Shown here piece by piece: positions 56,334 to 64,000 of a DNA stretch of 64,000 nucleotides. Position numbers and translations under genes: made by a program. The notes under the pieces are model-generated. The model searched no databases, had not been told where the DNA came from, and was given only the letters and a program-made list of their open reading frames with translations. Each line of letters begins with the position of its first letter. The first letter of the stretch is position 1. The stretch is from AP-15 sp963738185 (lineage in GTDB: Bacteria; Pseudomonadota; Alphaproteobacteria; ATCC43930; CGMCC-115725). The stretch spans positions 682,001 to 746,000 of the forward strand of contig CAVTVA010000001.1 in assembly GCA_963738185.1 (NCBI GenBank), in the 5' to 3' direction.

Positions 56334-57122
56334 ATGAGCGAGCAACAGACAAGCGGCAGCGCCGCGCGCGACTATCGCCATGTGCCGCCGGACGAGAAGG
56401 CTCCGCTGGTGCGCGGCATCTTCGACAAGGTCGCACCCCGCTACGATCTGATGAACGATCTGATGAGCGGGGGCATCCACCGGCTGTGGAAGGCCGCGAT
56501 GGTGGCGTGGCTCCGGCCGCGCCCGGGGCAGCGTCTGATCGATGTGGCCGGCGGCACCGGCGACATCGCATTGCGAGCGTTACCGCGCCTGGCGCCTGAA
56601 CTCGTGGACGACGCTGCGGGCGGGGTTGGCGGCGGCGCGGCCGTGTGCGATCCCAACGCACGCATGCTGGAGATCGGCCGGGCCCGCGCCCTCGATCGCG
56701 GCATCATCGAAGGCGTCGAATGGCTCGGCGCCGAGGCCGAGCGGCTGCCCTTCGCCGCACGCTCCTTCGACCTCTACACGATCGCCTTCGGGTTGCGCAA
56801 CGTGACCGATATCGGGGCGGCGCTGGCCGAGGCGCGGCGGGTGCTCAGGCCAGGCGGCCGGTTCATGTGCCTCGAATTCACGCCGCAGGTGGCGCCGCTG
56901 CTGCAGCCGTTTTACGATCTTTACAGCTTTCAGGTGGTGCCGTTGCTGGGGCGGATCGTCGCCGGCGACCGCGAGGCCTACACCTACCTGGTCGAAAGCA
57001 TTCGCGGTTTCCCGCGCCAGGGGGAGCTCGCCGATATGATCACCGCCGCCGGTTTCGGGCAGGTCAGATACCGCAACCTGACGGGGGGCATCGCTGCGCT
57101 TCACTCGGCCTGGCGTCTCTGA
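56334..57122 (+). CDS. ubiE: Demethylmenaquinone/2-methoxy-6-polyprenylphenol methyltransferase UbiE
   Basis: A 262-residue SAM methyltransferase for the C-methylation step of ubiquinone. It has VPPDEKAPLVRGIFDKVAPR, then YDLMNDLMSGGIHRLWK, the motif LIDVAGGTGDIALRALPR, FDLYTIAFGLRNVTDIGAAL and PGRFMCLEF-like PGGRFMCLEFTPQ, closing YRNLTGGIAALHSAWRL. A Gly-rich spacer (DDAAGGVGGG) sits in the middle. The ATG at 56334 is clear; mutM is divergent, and ubiB begins 4 bp after the stop, so these two form an operon. Confidence 0.97.
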   Translation: MSEQQTSGSAARDYRHVPPDEKAPLVRGIFDKVAPRYDLMNDLMSGGIHRLWKAAMVAWLRPRPGQRLIDVAGGTGDIALRALPRLAPELVDDAAGGVGGGAAVCDPNARMLEIGRARALDRGIIEGVEWLGAEAERLPFAARSFDLYTIAFGLRNVTDIGAALAEARRVLRPGGRFMCLEFTPQVAPLLQPFYDLYSFQVVPLLGRIVAGDREAYTYLVESIRGFPRQGELADMITAAGFGQVRYRNLTGGIAALHSAWRL

Positions 57123-57126
57123 GGCG

Positions 57127-58701
57127 TTGCGGCCCGGCTTCGGGCTGCTGCGCAGCCTGCGCAACCTCGCCCGCCTGGCCGCAATCGGGCTGATCCTGGC
57201 GCGCCATGACGCGCTGTTTGCGTTTGCCGGCGTCCCGGTCGTCGCTCTTTACCTGCGCCTCGCCCGCCGCTTTACCCGGCGCCGTGCCCCGGCGGCGGCG
57301 CGCCCGGGCCAGCGGCTCGCCGCGGCGCTCGACGAGATGGGGCCGAGCTTTATCAAGCTTGGTCAGCTGATGTCGACCCGGGCAGATCTGTTGGGCGACG
57401 AGCTGTGCGCCGATCTGGCGAGCCTCCAGGACCGCCTGCCGCCGTTTCCGGGAGCGCAGGCGCGCGCGATCATCGAGGCCGAGTTCGGCCGGCCGCTCGA
57501 AACCCTGTTCGTGTCGTTCGATGAAACCGCGGTCGCCGCCGCCTCGATCGCCCAGGTGCATTTCGCGCGCACCCCCGATGGCCACGATGTCGCGGTCAAA
57601 GTGCTGCGGCCGGGGGTGGCGCAGGCCTTTGCCCGCGACCTCGACTTGTTTTTCTGGCTCGCCGGATGGATCGAGCGGCTCTACCCGCCCTCGCGGCGGC
57701 TGAAGCCGGTCGAAATCGTCGAAACCCTGGCCGAGGTGGTCCGCTTCGAGATGGATCTGCGGTTCGAGGCCGCGGCGGGATCGGAGCTCGCCGAAAACTT
57801 CGCCGGCGATCCGGGCTTTCGCGTGCCGCGGATCGATTGGCAGCGCACCGGGCACGGTGTGTTGACGCTCGAGCGGATCGCCGGCATTCGCATCGACGAT
57901 CGTGCCGCGCTGCTGGCCGCCGGGCACCGCATCGACCGGCTGCTGGCCGAAGCCGCGGTCGCGTTTTTCAACCAGGTGTTCCGGGACGGCTTCTTTCACG
58001 CCGATTTGCACCCGGGAAACATGTTTGTCGATGCCTCGGGCGCGATCGTCGTCGTCGATTTCGGGATCATGGGGCGGCTCGACCGCGCCACCCGCTATTA
58101 CCTCGCCGACATGCTGATCGGCTTTTTGTCGGGCGACTATCGGCGGGTGGCCGAAATTCATTTCGCCGCCGGCTATGTGCCGCCCGATCGCTCGGTCGAT
58201 ACCTTCACCCAGGCGTGCCGCGCGATCGGCGAGCCGATTTTGGGGCGCCCGCTGCAGGACATTTCGGTTGCCCGGCTATTGTCCCAGCTGTTTCAGGTGA
58301 CTGAGCAGTTCGGCATGGAGACCCAGCCGCAGCTGTTGCTGCTGCAAAAAACCATGGTGCTGATCGAGGGGATCGGGCGCCGCCTTGATCCCGAAATCAA
58401 CGTGTGGACCTTGGCGCGGCCGCCGATCGAAGCCTGGATGCGCGACAACCGCGGCCCGGAAGCCCAATTGCGCCAGAAGATCGAAACCTTCGCCGAGATC
58501 GCCGAGCGGCTGCCGCGGCTGATCCGCAGCCTCGATACCTTGATCGGCGACATGTCGCGCGACGGCGTCGTGCTGCACGCCAAGTCGATTGCCGCGCACG
58601 CCGCCGAGCAGGCCAAGCACGCCTGGCTCGCGGTGCTGCCGCTCTACATCGCGGCCGCGGCCTTGGTCGCGATCGCCTTCGTCCTCGTCTTCGCTCGGTA
58701 G
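57127..58701 (+). CDS. ubiB: Ubiquinone biosynthesis kinase-like protein UbiB
   Basis: A 524-residue membrane-bound atypical kinase/ATPase (ABC1/ADCK family) required for ubiquinone synthesis. Family KxGQ motif: GPSFIKLGQLMSTRADLLGD; then SIAQVHFARTPDGHDVAVKV, FFHADLHPGNMFVDASG and IVVVDFGIMGRLDRAT. Two hydrophobic C-terminal helices (LAVLPLYIAAAALVAIAFVL) anchor it. The TTG start at 57127 is the one consistent with the short distance to ubiE; it is inferred, not proven. Confidence 0.95.
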   Translation: MRPGFGLLRSLRNLARLAAIGLILARHDALFAFAGVPVVALYLRLARRFTRRRAPAAARPGQRLAAALDEMGPSFIKLGQLMSTRADLLGDELCADLASLQDRLPPFPGAQARAIIEAEFGRPLETLFVSFDETAVAAASIAQVHFARTPDGHDVAVKVLRPGVAQAFARDLDLFFWLAGWIERLYPPSRRLKPVEIVETLAEVVRFEMDLRFEAAAGSELAENFAGDPGFRVPRIDWQRTGHGVLTLERIAGIRIDDRAALLAAGHRIDRLLAEAAVAFFNQVFRDGFFHADLHPGNMFVDASGAIVVVDFGIMGRLDRATRYYLADMLIGFLSGDYRRVAEIHFAAGYVPPDRSVDTFTQACRAIGEPILGRPLQDISVARLLSQLFQVTEQFGMETQPQLLLLQKTMVLIEGIGRRLDPEINVWTLARPPIEAWMRDNRGPEAQLRQKIETFAEIAERLPRLIRSLDTLIGDMSRDGVVLHAKSIAAHAAEQAKHAWLAVLPLYIAAAALVAIAFVLVFAR

Positions 58702-58772
58702 CATGCTACTGTCGCCCACCGTGCGGGCAAGTGCCCTTGGATCAGCCAACCCAGCCGGCGCGGGGCAGTGCG

Positions 58773-59147
58773 ATGATGCTCGGGCATATCTCGTTCGGCG
58801 TCGATGACCTCGCGCGCTCGGCGGAATTCTACGAGCGGGTATTGGCTCCGCTCGGATATGTCCGGGTGTGGTCAAAACCAGATGCCGCCGGCTTTGGCGA
58901 AAAGGGCGGGGGAGATAAGTTGGCTCTCTTCGCGAAAACCGGGATGGTGCGGGTCCCAGGCCCGGGCTTTCATCTTGCTTTCACGGCTCCGAGCCGCGAC
59001 GCAGTCGATGCGTTCCATCGGGAGGCGCTGCGGGCAGATGGTCGCGACATCGGTGCGCCGGGGCCGCGTCCGCAATACAGCCCGACCTACTACGCCGCCT
59101 TCGTCCTCGATCCGGACGGCTATAAGCTCGAGGCGGTTCATCAGTAA
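58773..59147 (+). CDS. VOC (glyoxalase-like) family protein
   Basis: A 124-residue protein: MMLGHISFGVDDLARSAEFY with a metal-ligand His, RVPGPGFHLAFTAPSRDAVD, and a closing YYAAFVLDPDGYKLEAVHQ with the Glu ligand. This is the small glyoxalase/bleomycin-resistance-like type. The next gene starts 15 bp downstream, so a catabolic operon with the enolase-superfamily enzyme is plausible. Confidence 0.9.
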   Translation: MMLGHISFGVDDLARSAEFYERVLAPLGYVRVWSKPDAAGFGEKGGGDKLALFAKTGMVRVPGPGFHLAFTAPSRDAVDAFHREALRADGRDIGAPGPRPQYSPTYYAAFVLDPDGYKLEAVHQ

Positions 59148-59162
59148 AAACGGGAGGGTGGA

Positions 59163-60263
59163 GTGAAGATCACACGAATTGAAACCGGTATCGTGGCGCT
59201 GCCTAATGACGAGCCGCTCGCCGGGTTTTCGGAGAACCCGAACGCGAAGAACCCGATCGTCTGGCTGCGGCTCGGCACCGATGAGGGGGTCGAGGGGCTT
59301 GGCGTCACCTATTTTGGCGGTGCATTGACCCGCACCCTCAGGCATGCGGTGGACGAGCTCGGCGCGCTGGCGGTCGGCGAGGACCCGATGCGGGTCGAGG
59401 CGGTGGCGGGCAAATTGCGCGCGGCGGCGGTCTCGGCCGGGCCGGCCGGGATTTTCACGATGGCCTTGTCGGCGATCGATGTCGCGCTGTGGGACATTAA
59501 GGGCAAGGCGGTGGGGCTGCCGTTGTGGAAATTGCTCGGCGGCGGGCGCGACCATATCGCCACCTATGCGAGCGGGGCCTTGCGCCGCGGGCTCAAGCTC
59601 GACGAGGCGGTCACCGCAGCAGGCAGGCTCCGGGAAAAAGGCCATCGCCAGGCCAAGATGCAGCTTGGGCTGCCCGGCATCACCTCGCCGGCGCGCGAGG
59701 TCGAGCAGGCCCGGCTGATCCGCCAAGCGGTCGGCCCCGACATGGACCTGATGTGCGACATCAACCAGCGCTGGCGAGTGGAGCAGGCGATCGACATCGG
59801 CCGCCGGGTCGAAGATGCCGGGGTCGGCCTCTATTGGCTCGAAGACGTGACCACGCACGACGACTACGCGGGCTTGGCGCGCGTCGCGGCAGCCTTGGCG
59901 ACGCCGGTCGCCGGCGGCGAATACCTCTACGGCATCGTCCCGTTCCGCCACATGGTCGAAGCCCGCTCGGTCGACATCGTGATGATCGACCAGGTGCGCT
60001 CGGGCGGCGTGACACCATGGCTCAAGATCGCCGCCATGGCCGAGGCCTTCAACCTGCCGGTGGTCAGCCACGGCGTCCCCGAGATCCATGTGCATCTGGT
60101 CGGCGCGGTTCCCAACGGGCTGACCGTCGAATACATGCCGCGCTTGTTCCAGCTGTGGCAGGAGGTCCCGGTTCCGCGCAACGGCCTCTTGGCGATGCCG
60201 ACCGCCCCCGGCCTCGGTCTCGAATTCAACAAGGACGCGATCCGACGGTTCGCAGTCGAGTGA
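59163..60263 (+). CDS. Mandelate racemase/muconate lactonizing enzyme (enolase superfamily) protein
   Basis: A 366-residue TIM-barrel enzyme. The N-terminal capping domain covers about residues 1-125. The barrel has a Lys in RQAKMQLGLPG, metal ligands Asp in LMCDINQRW, Glu in YWLEDVTTHDD and Glu in AGGEYLYGI, Asp in IMIDQVRSGGVTPW, and a His in VVSHGVPEIHVHL, as in the mandelate racemase subgroup. It abstracts a proton alpha to a carboxylate, giving dehydration or epimerisation of an acid sugar or related compound. GTG start after GGAGGGTGGA. Confidence 0.92.
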   Translation: MKITRIETGIVALPNDEPLAGFSENPNAKNPIVWLRLGTDEGVEGLGVTYFGGALTRTLRHAVDELGALAVGEDPMRVEAVAGKLRAAAVSAGPAGIFTMALSAIDVALWDIKGKAVGLPLWKLLGGGRDHIATYASGALRRGLKLDEAVTAAGRLREKGHRQAKMQLGLPGITSPAREVEQARLIRQAVGPDMDLMCDINQRWRVEQAIDIGRRVEDAGVGLYWLEDVTTHDDYAGLARVAAALATPVAGGEYLYGIVPFRHMVEARSVDIVMIDQVRSGGVTPWLKIAAMAEAFNLPVVSHGVPEIHVHLVGAVPNGLTVEYMPRLFQLWQEVPVPRNGLLAMPTAPGLGLEFNKDAIRRFAVE

Positions 60264-60369
60264 TCGACCGGCTGCGGCTGGCCGGCAGAACGCGTTGCGG
60301 GCTCGCGCGCTGCTGGCCGGCAGCGGATCAGCCCGGCTAGAGCGGTTTCCGATCAAATTGCACCGCGCT

Positions 60370-60480
60370 CACCCCCTCCGAAACCCTCCTCCATCATGGG
60401 GGAGGGCCTGCATCGGCACTCCTATTTGTACTCCCGCCCCCTCGATGGGGCGGGCCGGGGTGGGGTGATGCGCGCCAAGC
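60370..60480. repeat. C-rich palindromic repeats (two hairpins)
   Basis: The first hairpin lies near 60383-60405 (CCCTCCTCCATCATGGGGGAGGG). The second, CCGCCCCCTCGATGGGGCGGG, lies around 60435-60456, followed by CCGGGGTGGGGTGATG. Same style as the copies at 127, 7326 and 22572. They lie between convergent mandelate racemase-like and marR genes. Confidence 0.7.
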
Positions 60481-60505
60481 GCGTCCAACTCGGTCGGAAA
60501 TCGCG

Positions 60506-61048
60506 CTAGCCGCCCCCACCGCCACGCAATGGCTCGGCGACCGGGTCGGATGGGTGGGCGGCGCGCTCGCCGGCCGCCTCCTCTTGCAATGCCAGATTGT
60601 CCTTTATGCTGCCGAGCGCCTCGATCATCGCGTCGCGGGTGCCTGGCGCCAGGCCGGCAAAGGCTTCTTCGCGGATCGCCTGATTGATGTCGAGTATCCG
60701 CTCGACCACCGGCTCGGCCCCAGCGGCGAGCCACAGGGTCCGCACCCGCCGGTCGGTTGGGTGCGCGCGGCGCTCGACCAGGCCTTCCTCATGCAGTTTG
60801 TCGAGCATGCGGACCAGTGCTATCGGCTCGATGTCGAGCCATACCGCGACTTCCGCCTGGCTCACCCCTTCGTTGCGGGCAATGTACAACACCACCGCGG
60901 CCTGGCGCCGGGTGATTAAAAGCCCTGTCTGCCGCGCCCGCCGCTCAAAACGCCGCTTGAGCAGCCGCGAGACGTCGTGCACCAGAAAGCCGAAATTGCG
61001 ATCGGCCCCTGCTCCTTGGGCGCGCGCCGCCACCGATGGCCGGGTCAT
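60506..61048 (-). CDS. MarR family transcriptional regulator
   Basis: A 180-residue winged-helix regulator: FLVHDVSRLLKRRFERRARQ, LLITRRQAAVVLYIARNEGV, SQAEVAVWLDIEPIALVRML and DKLHEEGLVERRAHPTDRR, then LWLAAGAEPVV. It starts at the ATG at 61048, 5 bp past the end of the RND pump gene on the same strand, so both are likely one transcript and it probably senses a pump substrate and represses the operon. Confidence 0.93.
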   Translation of the reverse strand: MTRPSVAARAQGAGADRNFGFLVHDVSRLLKRRFERRARQTGLLITRRQAAVVLYIARNEGVSQAEVAVWLDIEPIALVRMLDKLHEEGLVERRAHPTDRRVRTLWLAAGAEPVVERILDINQAIREEAFAGLAPGTRDAMIEALGSIKDNLALQEEAAGERAAHPSDPVAEPLRGGGGG

Positions 61049-61053
61049 CGCCG

Positions 61054-64000
61054 TCACTCCGCGCTCTGCCGATCCGGCGCCAGCCCCGGCCCGCGCTCGC
61101 CCGACAACGCGTCGGCGACGCGCGAGCGGCGGTACGGGCGGCCAACCCAGCCGGCGAAGCGTTCGAGATAAAGATAAACCACCGGCGTCGTATAGAGCGT
61201 CAGCCATTGCGAGACCGCGAGGCCGCCGACGATGGCGATGCCGAGCGGGCGGCGCAGCTCCGAGCCGGCGCCGTGGCCAAGGGCAATCGGCAGGCTGCCG
61301 AACAGTGCCGCAAAGGTCGTCATCATGATCGGCCGGAAGCGCAACAGGCAGGCCTGATGGATCGCCTCGCGCGGGCTCTTGCCTTCGATCCGCTGCGCCT
61401 GAAGCGCGAAGTCGATCATCATGATCGCGTTTTTCTTGACGATGCCGATCAGCAGGATGACGCCGATCATCGCGATCACGGTCAGGTCGTAATGCAGCAG
61501 CATCAGCGCCAACAGCGCGCCGACGCCGGCCGAGGGGAGGGCCGAGAGGATCGTGATCGGATGAATGTAGCTCTCGTACAAGACGCCGAGCACGATGTAG
61601 ACGACGAGGATCGCCGCCGCGACCAGTAGCGGCATCGACGACAGCGAGGCCTGGAAGGCCTGCGCCGAGCCCTGAAACGAGCCGACCACGGTCGGCGGCA
61701 TGCGCAGATTGTCCTTGAGCGCCAGGATCTTGTCCACCGCCTGGCCGAGCGCGGTCCCGGGCGCCAGATTGAACGACAGGGTCACCGCCGGGAACTGGCC
61801 TTGGTGGTTGACCGACAAAGGTTCGATCTTTGGCGTGAAATGTGCGACTGCGCTCAACGGGATCTGCGCGCCGCCCGGGCCCGCTAGGTAGATCTTCGAC
61901 AGCGCGGTCGTGTCCGTTTGGAACTGAGGCTCGACCTCGAGGATGACCTTGTACTGGTTGCTCGCGGTGTACATGGTCGCGACCTCGCGCTGGCCAAACG
62001 CGTCGTAGAGCGTCTCGTCGATCAGCGACGGCGAGATGCCGAGCCGCGAAAGCTTGTCGCGGTCGATCTCGATCGCGATGTGCGGCGCAGCACTCTGCTG
62101 GTCGGAGGCGACATCCTGCAGCCCGGGCAATTTCTTCATCGCCTGCTCGAGGATCGGCGACCAGTGATAGAGCTCGTCGAGATTGGCGTCGGTCAGCGTG
62201 TACTGGTACTGGGTCCGGCTCAGCCTTCCGCCGATCGAGATGTCCTGACCCGCCTGCATAAAGAACTTGGCGCCCTCGACCGCCGCGACCTTGGGCCGCA
62301 GCCGCCGGATGATCTGGTCGGCCGACGCGGTGCGCTCGTCATGCGGCTTGAGCTGGATGTACATCCGAGCGGTGTTTTCGGTCGGATTGTAGGAATAAGC
62401 GCCGGCAAAATAAATGACGCCGTGAACCCCGGGGTCCTTGCGCACGATAGCGGCGATGCGGTGGGCAATCGCCGCGGTCGCCTGAAACGACGAATCTTCG
62501 CGGGTGTCGACCTCGCCAAAGATAAAGCCGGTATCCTGCTGCGGGAAAAACCCCTTCGGAATATTGACGTAGAGATATCCGGTCAGGACGATCAGCCCCA
62601 ACGTCGTCAGCAAGGTTGCGAACTGGTGGCGAAAGACAAAGCGCAGACCGCGATCGTAGGCGCCGAGCATCCAATTGAAGCAGGCTTCGGCGGCCCGGTT
62701 GAAGCGGTTGGCCGGATGTAGCCCCTGCTCTTTCAAAAACAGCGAGCATAAGACCGGCGTCAGGGTCAGCGAAATCACTGCCGAGGAAATCACCGCCGCG
62801 GTCACCGTGATCGCGAACTCGCGGAACAGCCGCCCGATGATGCCGCCCATAAAAAACAGCGGGATGAACACCGCGGTCAGCGAAAAGGTAATCGAAATAA
62901 TGGTAAAGCCGATCTGGCCGGCGCCCTTGAGAGCGGCTTCGAACGGCGCCATGCCCTGCTCGATATAGCGGACGATGTTTTCGATCATGACGATCGCGTC
63001 ATCGACGATAAAGCCGACCGAGATCGTCAATGCCATCAGCGAGATGTTGTCGAGGCTGTAGCCGCCCGCATAGATGATCGCAAAGGTCGCAAACAGCGAC
63101 AGCGGGACCGCCAGGCTGGGGATGATCGTCGCCCAAAACGTCCGCAGGAACAAAAAGATCACGAGGATGACCAGCGCGATCGTCACCAGCATCGTAAACT
63201 GGACGTCCTGCACCGCGGCGTGAATCCCGACCGCGCGGTCGGAGAGCAGGTCTACCTTGACCGAGGGCGGGATCATCGCCTCGAGCTGCGGCATCATCGC
63301 CTTGATCCGGTCGACCAGCTCGATCGTGTTGGCGCCCGGCTGGCGCTGCACCGCCAGACCCACCGCCGGCGTGTCGCCCCACCACGCGCCGGTGCGGTCG
63401 TTCTGCACCGAGTTGATCGCGCGGCCGACATCCTTGACGCGGACCGGCGCGCCATTGCGGTAGGCGACGATGACGTTGTCGTAGTCGGCGGCGTCAAACA
63501 GCTGGTCGTTGGTATCGAGGGTGTAGGTTTGGTGGGTCCCTTCGAGATCGCCCTTGGGCCGGTCGATGCTGGTCGCCGCGAGCGCGTTGCGCACATCCTC
63601 GAAGCCGAGGCCGCGGGTGGCCAGCGCCCCGGGGTTGATCTGCACATGCACGGCGAACGGCCGATGGCCGAAGACGCGTGCTTCCGAGACGCCCGGCACG
63701 CTCGACAGCTTTTGCGCCAGCATCAGATAGGCGTAGTCATCGACCTTGGAGACCGGCATCGCGTCGGAATGGATCGCGTAGATCAGGATCGCGCGGTCGG
63801 AGGGGTTGGTCTTGCGATAGGTCGGCGGGCTCGGCAGGTCTTTTGGCAGCAGACCGCTCGCCGCGTTGATCGCCGTTTGCACGTCCTGCGCGGCGGCGTC
63901 GATGTTGCGCGAGAGGTCGAACTGCAGCGTGATCATCGTCGTGCCGACGCCGCTCGTCGAGGTCATCTGGTCGAGATATGGGATTGCCGCGAATTGCTGT
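61054..64000 (-). CDS. RND efflux transporter, inner membrane permease (N terminus beyond the window)
   Basis: About 980 residues of an AcrB/MdtB-type proton-driven pump of roughly 1,030-1,050. Visible: TSTSGVGTTMITLQFDLSRN, DAAAQDVQTAINAA, proton-relay helix 4 region ISLMALTISVGFIVDDAIVM and IENIVRYIEQG, TAVFIPLFFMGGIIGRLF, QQDTGFIFGEVDTREDSSF, and the C-terminal half ILSALPSAGVGALLALML with IGIVKKNAIMMIDFAL. The sequence is closest in style to the MdtB/MdtC (heavy multidrug) branch. The frame is open to 64000, so only a short N-terminal portion is missing. The downstream marR gene suggests regulation. No membrane fusion protein is visible in the window. Confidence 0.95.
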   Translation of the reverse strand, partial: QQFAAIPYLDQMTSTSGVGTTMITLQFDLSRNIDAAAQDVQTAINAASGLLPKDLPSPPTYRKTNPSDRAILIYAIHSDAMPVSKVDDYAYLMLAQKLSSVPGVSEARVFGHRPFAVHVQINPGALATRGLGFEDVRNALAATSIDRPKGDLEGTHQTYTLDTNDQLFDAADYDNVIVAYRNGAPVRVKDVGRAINSVQNDRTGAWWGDTPAVGLAVQRQPGANTIELVDRIKAMMPQLEAMIPPSVKVDLLSDRAVGIHAAVQDVQFTMLVTIALVILVIFLFLRTFWATIIPSLAVPLSLFATFAIIYAGGYSLDNISLMALTISVGFIVDDAIVMIENIVRYIEQGMAPFEAALKGAGQIGFTIISITFSLTAVFIPLFFMGGIIGRLFREFAITVTAAVISSAVISLTLTPVLCSLFLKEQGLHPANRFNRAAEACFNWMLGAYDRGLRFVFRHQFATLLTTLGLIVLTGYLYVNIPKGFFPQQDTGFIFGEVDTREDSSFQATAAIAHRIAAIVRKDPGVHGVIYFAGAYSYNPTENTARMYIQLKPHDERTASADQIIRRLRPKVAAVEGAKFFMQAGQDISIGGRLSRTQYQYTLTDANLDELYHWSPILEQAMKKLPGLQDVASDQQSAAPHIAIEIDRDKLSRLGISPSLIDETLYDAFGQREVATMYTASNQYKVILEVEPQFQTDTTALSKIYLAGPGGAQIPLSAVAHFTPKIEPLSVNHQGQFPAVTLSFNLAPGTALGQAVDKILALKDNLRMPPTVVGSFQGSAQAFQASLSSMPLLVAAAILVVYIVLGVLYESYIHPITILSALPSAGVGALLALMLLHYDLTVIAMIGVILLIGIVKKNAIMMIDFALQAQRIEGKSPREAIHQACLLRFRPIMMTTFAALFGSLPIALGHGAGSELRRPLGIAIVGGLAVSQWLTLYTTPVVYLYLERFAGWVGRPYRRSRVADALSGERGPGLAPDRQSAE

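Overview
The window is GC-rich DNA from an alphaproteobacterium, probably Rhodospirillales-like. The lineage rests on a tail-to-tail chpT/ctrA pair (the alphaproteobacterial cell-cycle phosphorelay), a dnaA-dnaN-recF-gyrB block with rpsT, an enoyl-CoA hydratase gene, mutM, ubiE and ubiB nearby, and the general gene content. I cannot name the species.

Layout. 1-3.9 kb: end of a cobalamin locus (cobQ, cobD, a conserved unknown, a CobC-like phosphatase) with a tauD remnant. 4-9.3 kb: catabolic and housekeeping enzymes. 9.4-19.6 kb: an accessory cluster of a phytanoyl-CoA-type dioxygenase, a 2482-residue highly reducing iterative type I PKS (KS-AT-DH-psiMT-ER-KR-ACP, no thioesterase) and an alpha-oxoamine synthase. 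This is the gene logic of fungal sphinganine-analogue toxins such as fumonisin and is the most exciting system here. 19.7-33.5 kb: leuA (frameshifted), an ankyrin protein, gamma-glutamyltransferase, an MBL-fold protein (frameshifted), an ABC solute-binding protein, a LigB-LigA fusion dioxygenase, a lipase-like hydrolase, a CarS-like CDP-alcohol synthase and a metallophosphoesterase. 33.7-35.4 kb: tRNA-Arg(CCG), an SLC13 remnant and an XRE regulator. 35.4-40.6 kb: a molybdenum-cofactor-flavoured stretch (nadK-moaA, fdhD-mobA) with two DUF29 genes. 40.7-42.1 kb: chpT and ctrA. 42.8-50.4 kb: gyrB-recF-dnaN-dnaA-rpsT, bracketed by inverted copies of a ~120-bp repeat. 50.5-54 kb: accessory genes lying between rpsT and the enoyl-CoA hydratase. 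54.5-58.7 kb: enoyl-CoA hydratase, mutM, ubiE, ubiB. 58.8-64 kb: a VOC protein, an enolase-superfamily enzyme, a MarR regulator and an RND pump running off the end.

Two cross-cutting features stand out. First, several families of palindromic repeats lie between genes, and one sits in frame inside cobQ; a pair of ~193-bp elements has terminal inverted repeats like a MITE. Second, four genes (leuA, MBL-fold, DUF29, mobA) each carry what looks like one extra base, and one gene has a TAC-to-TAA nonsense change. This may be genuine decay or base-level assembly error, and it affects how these genes should be read.
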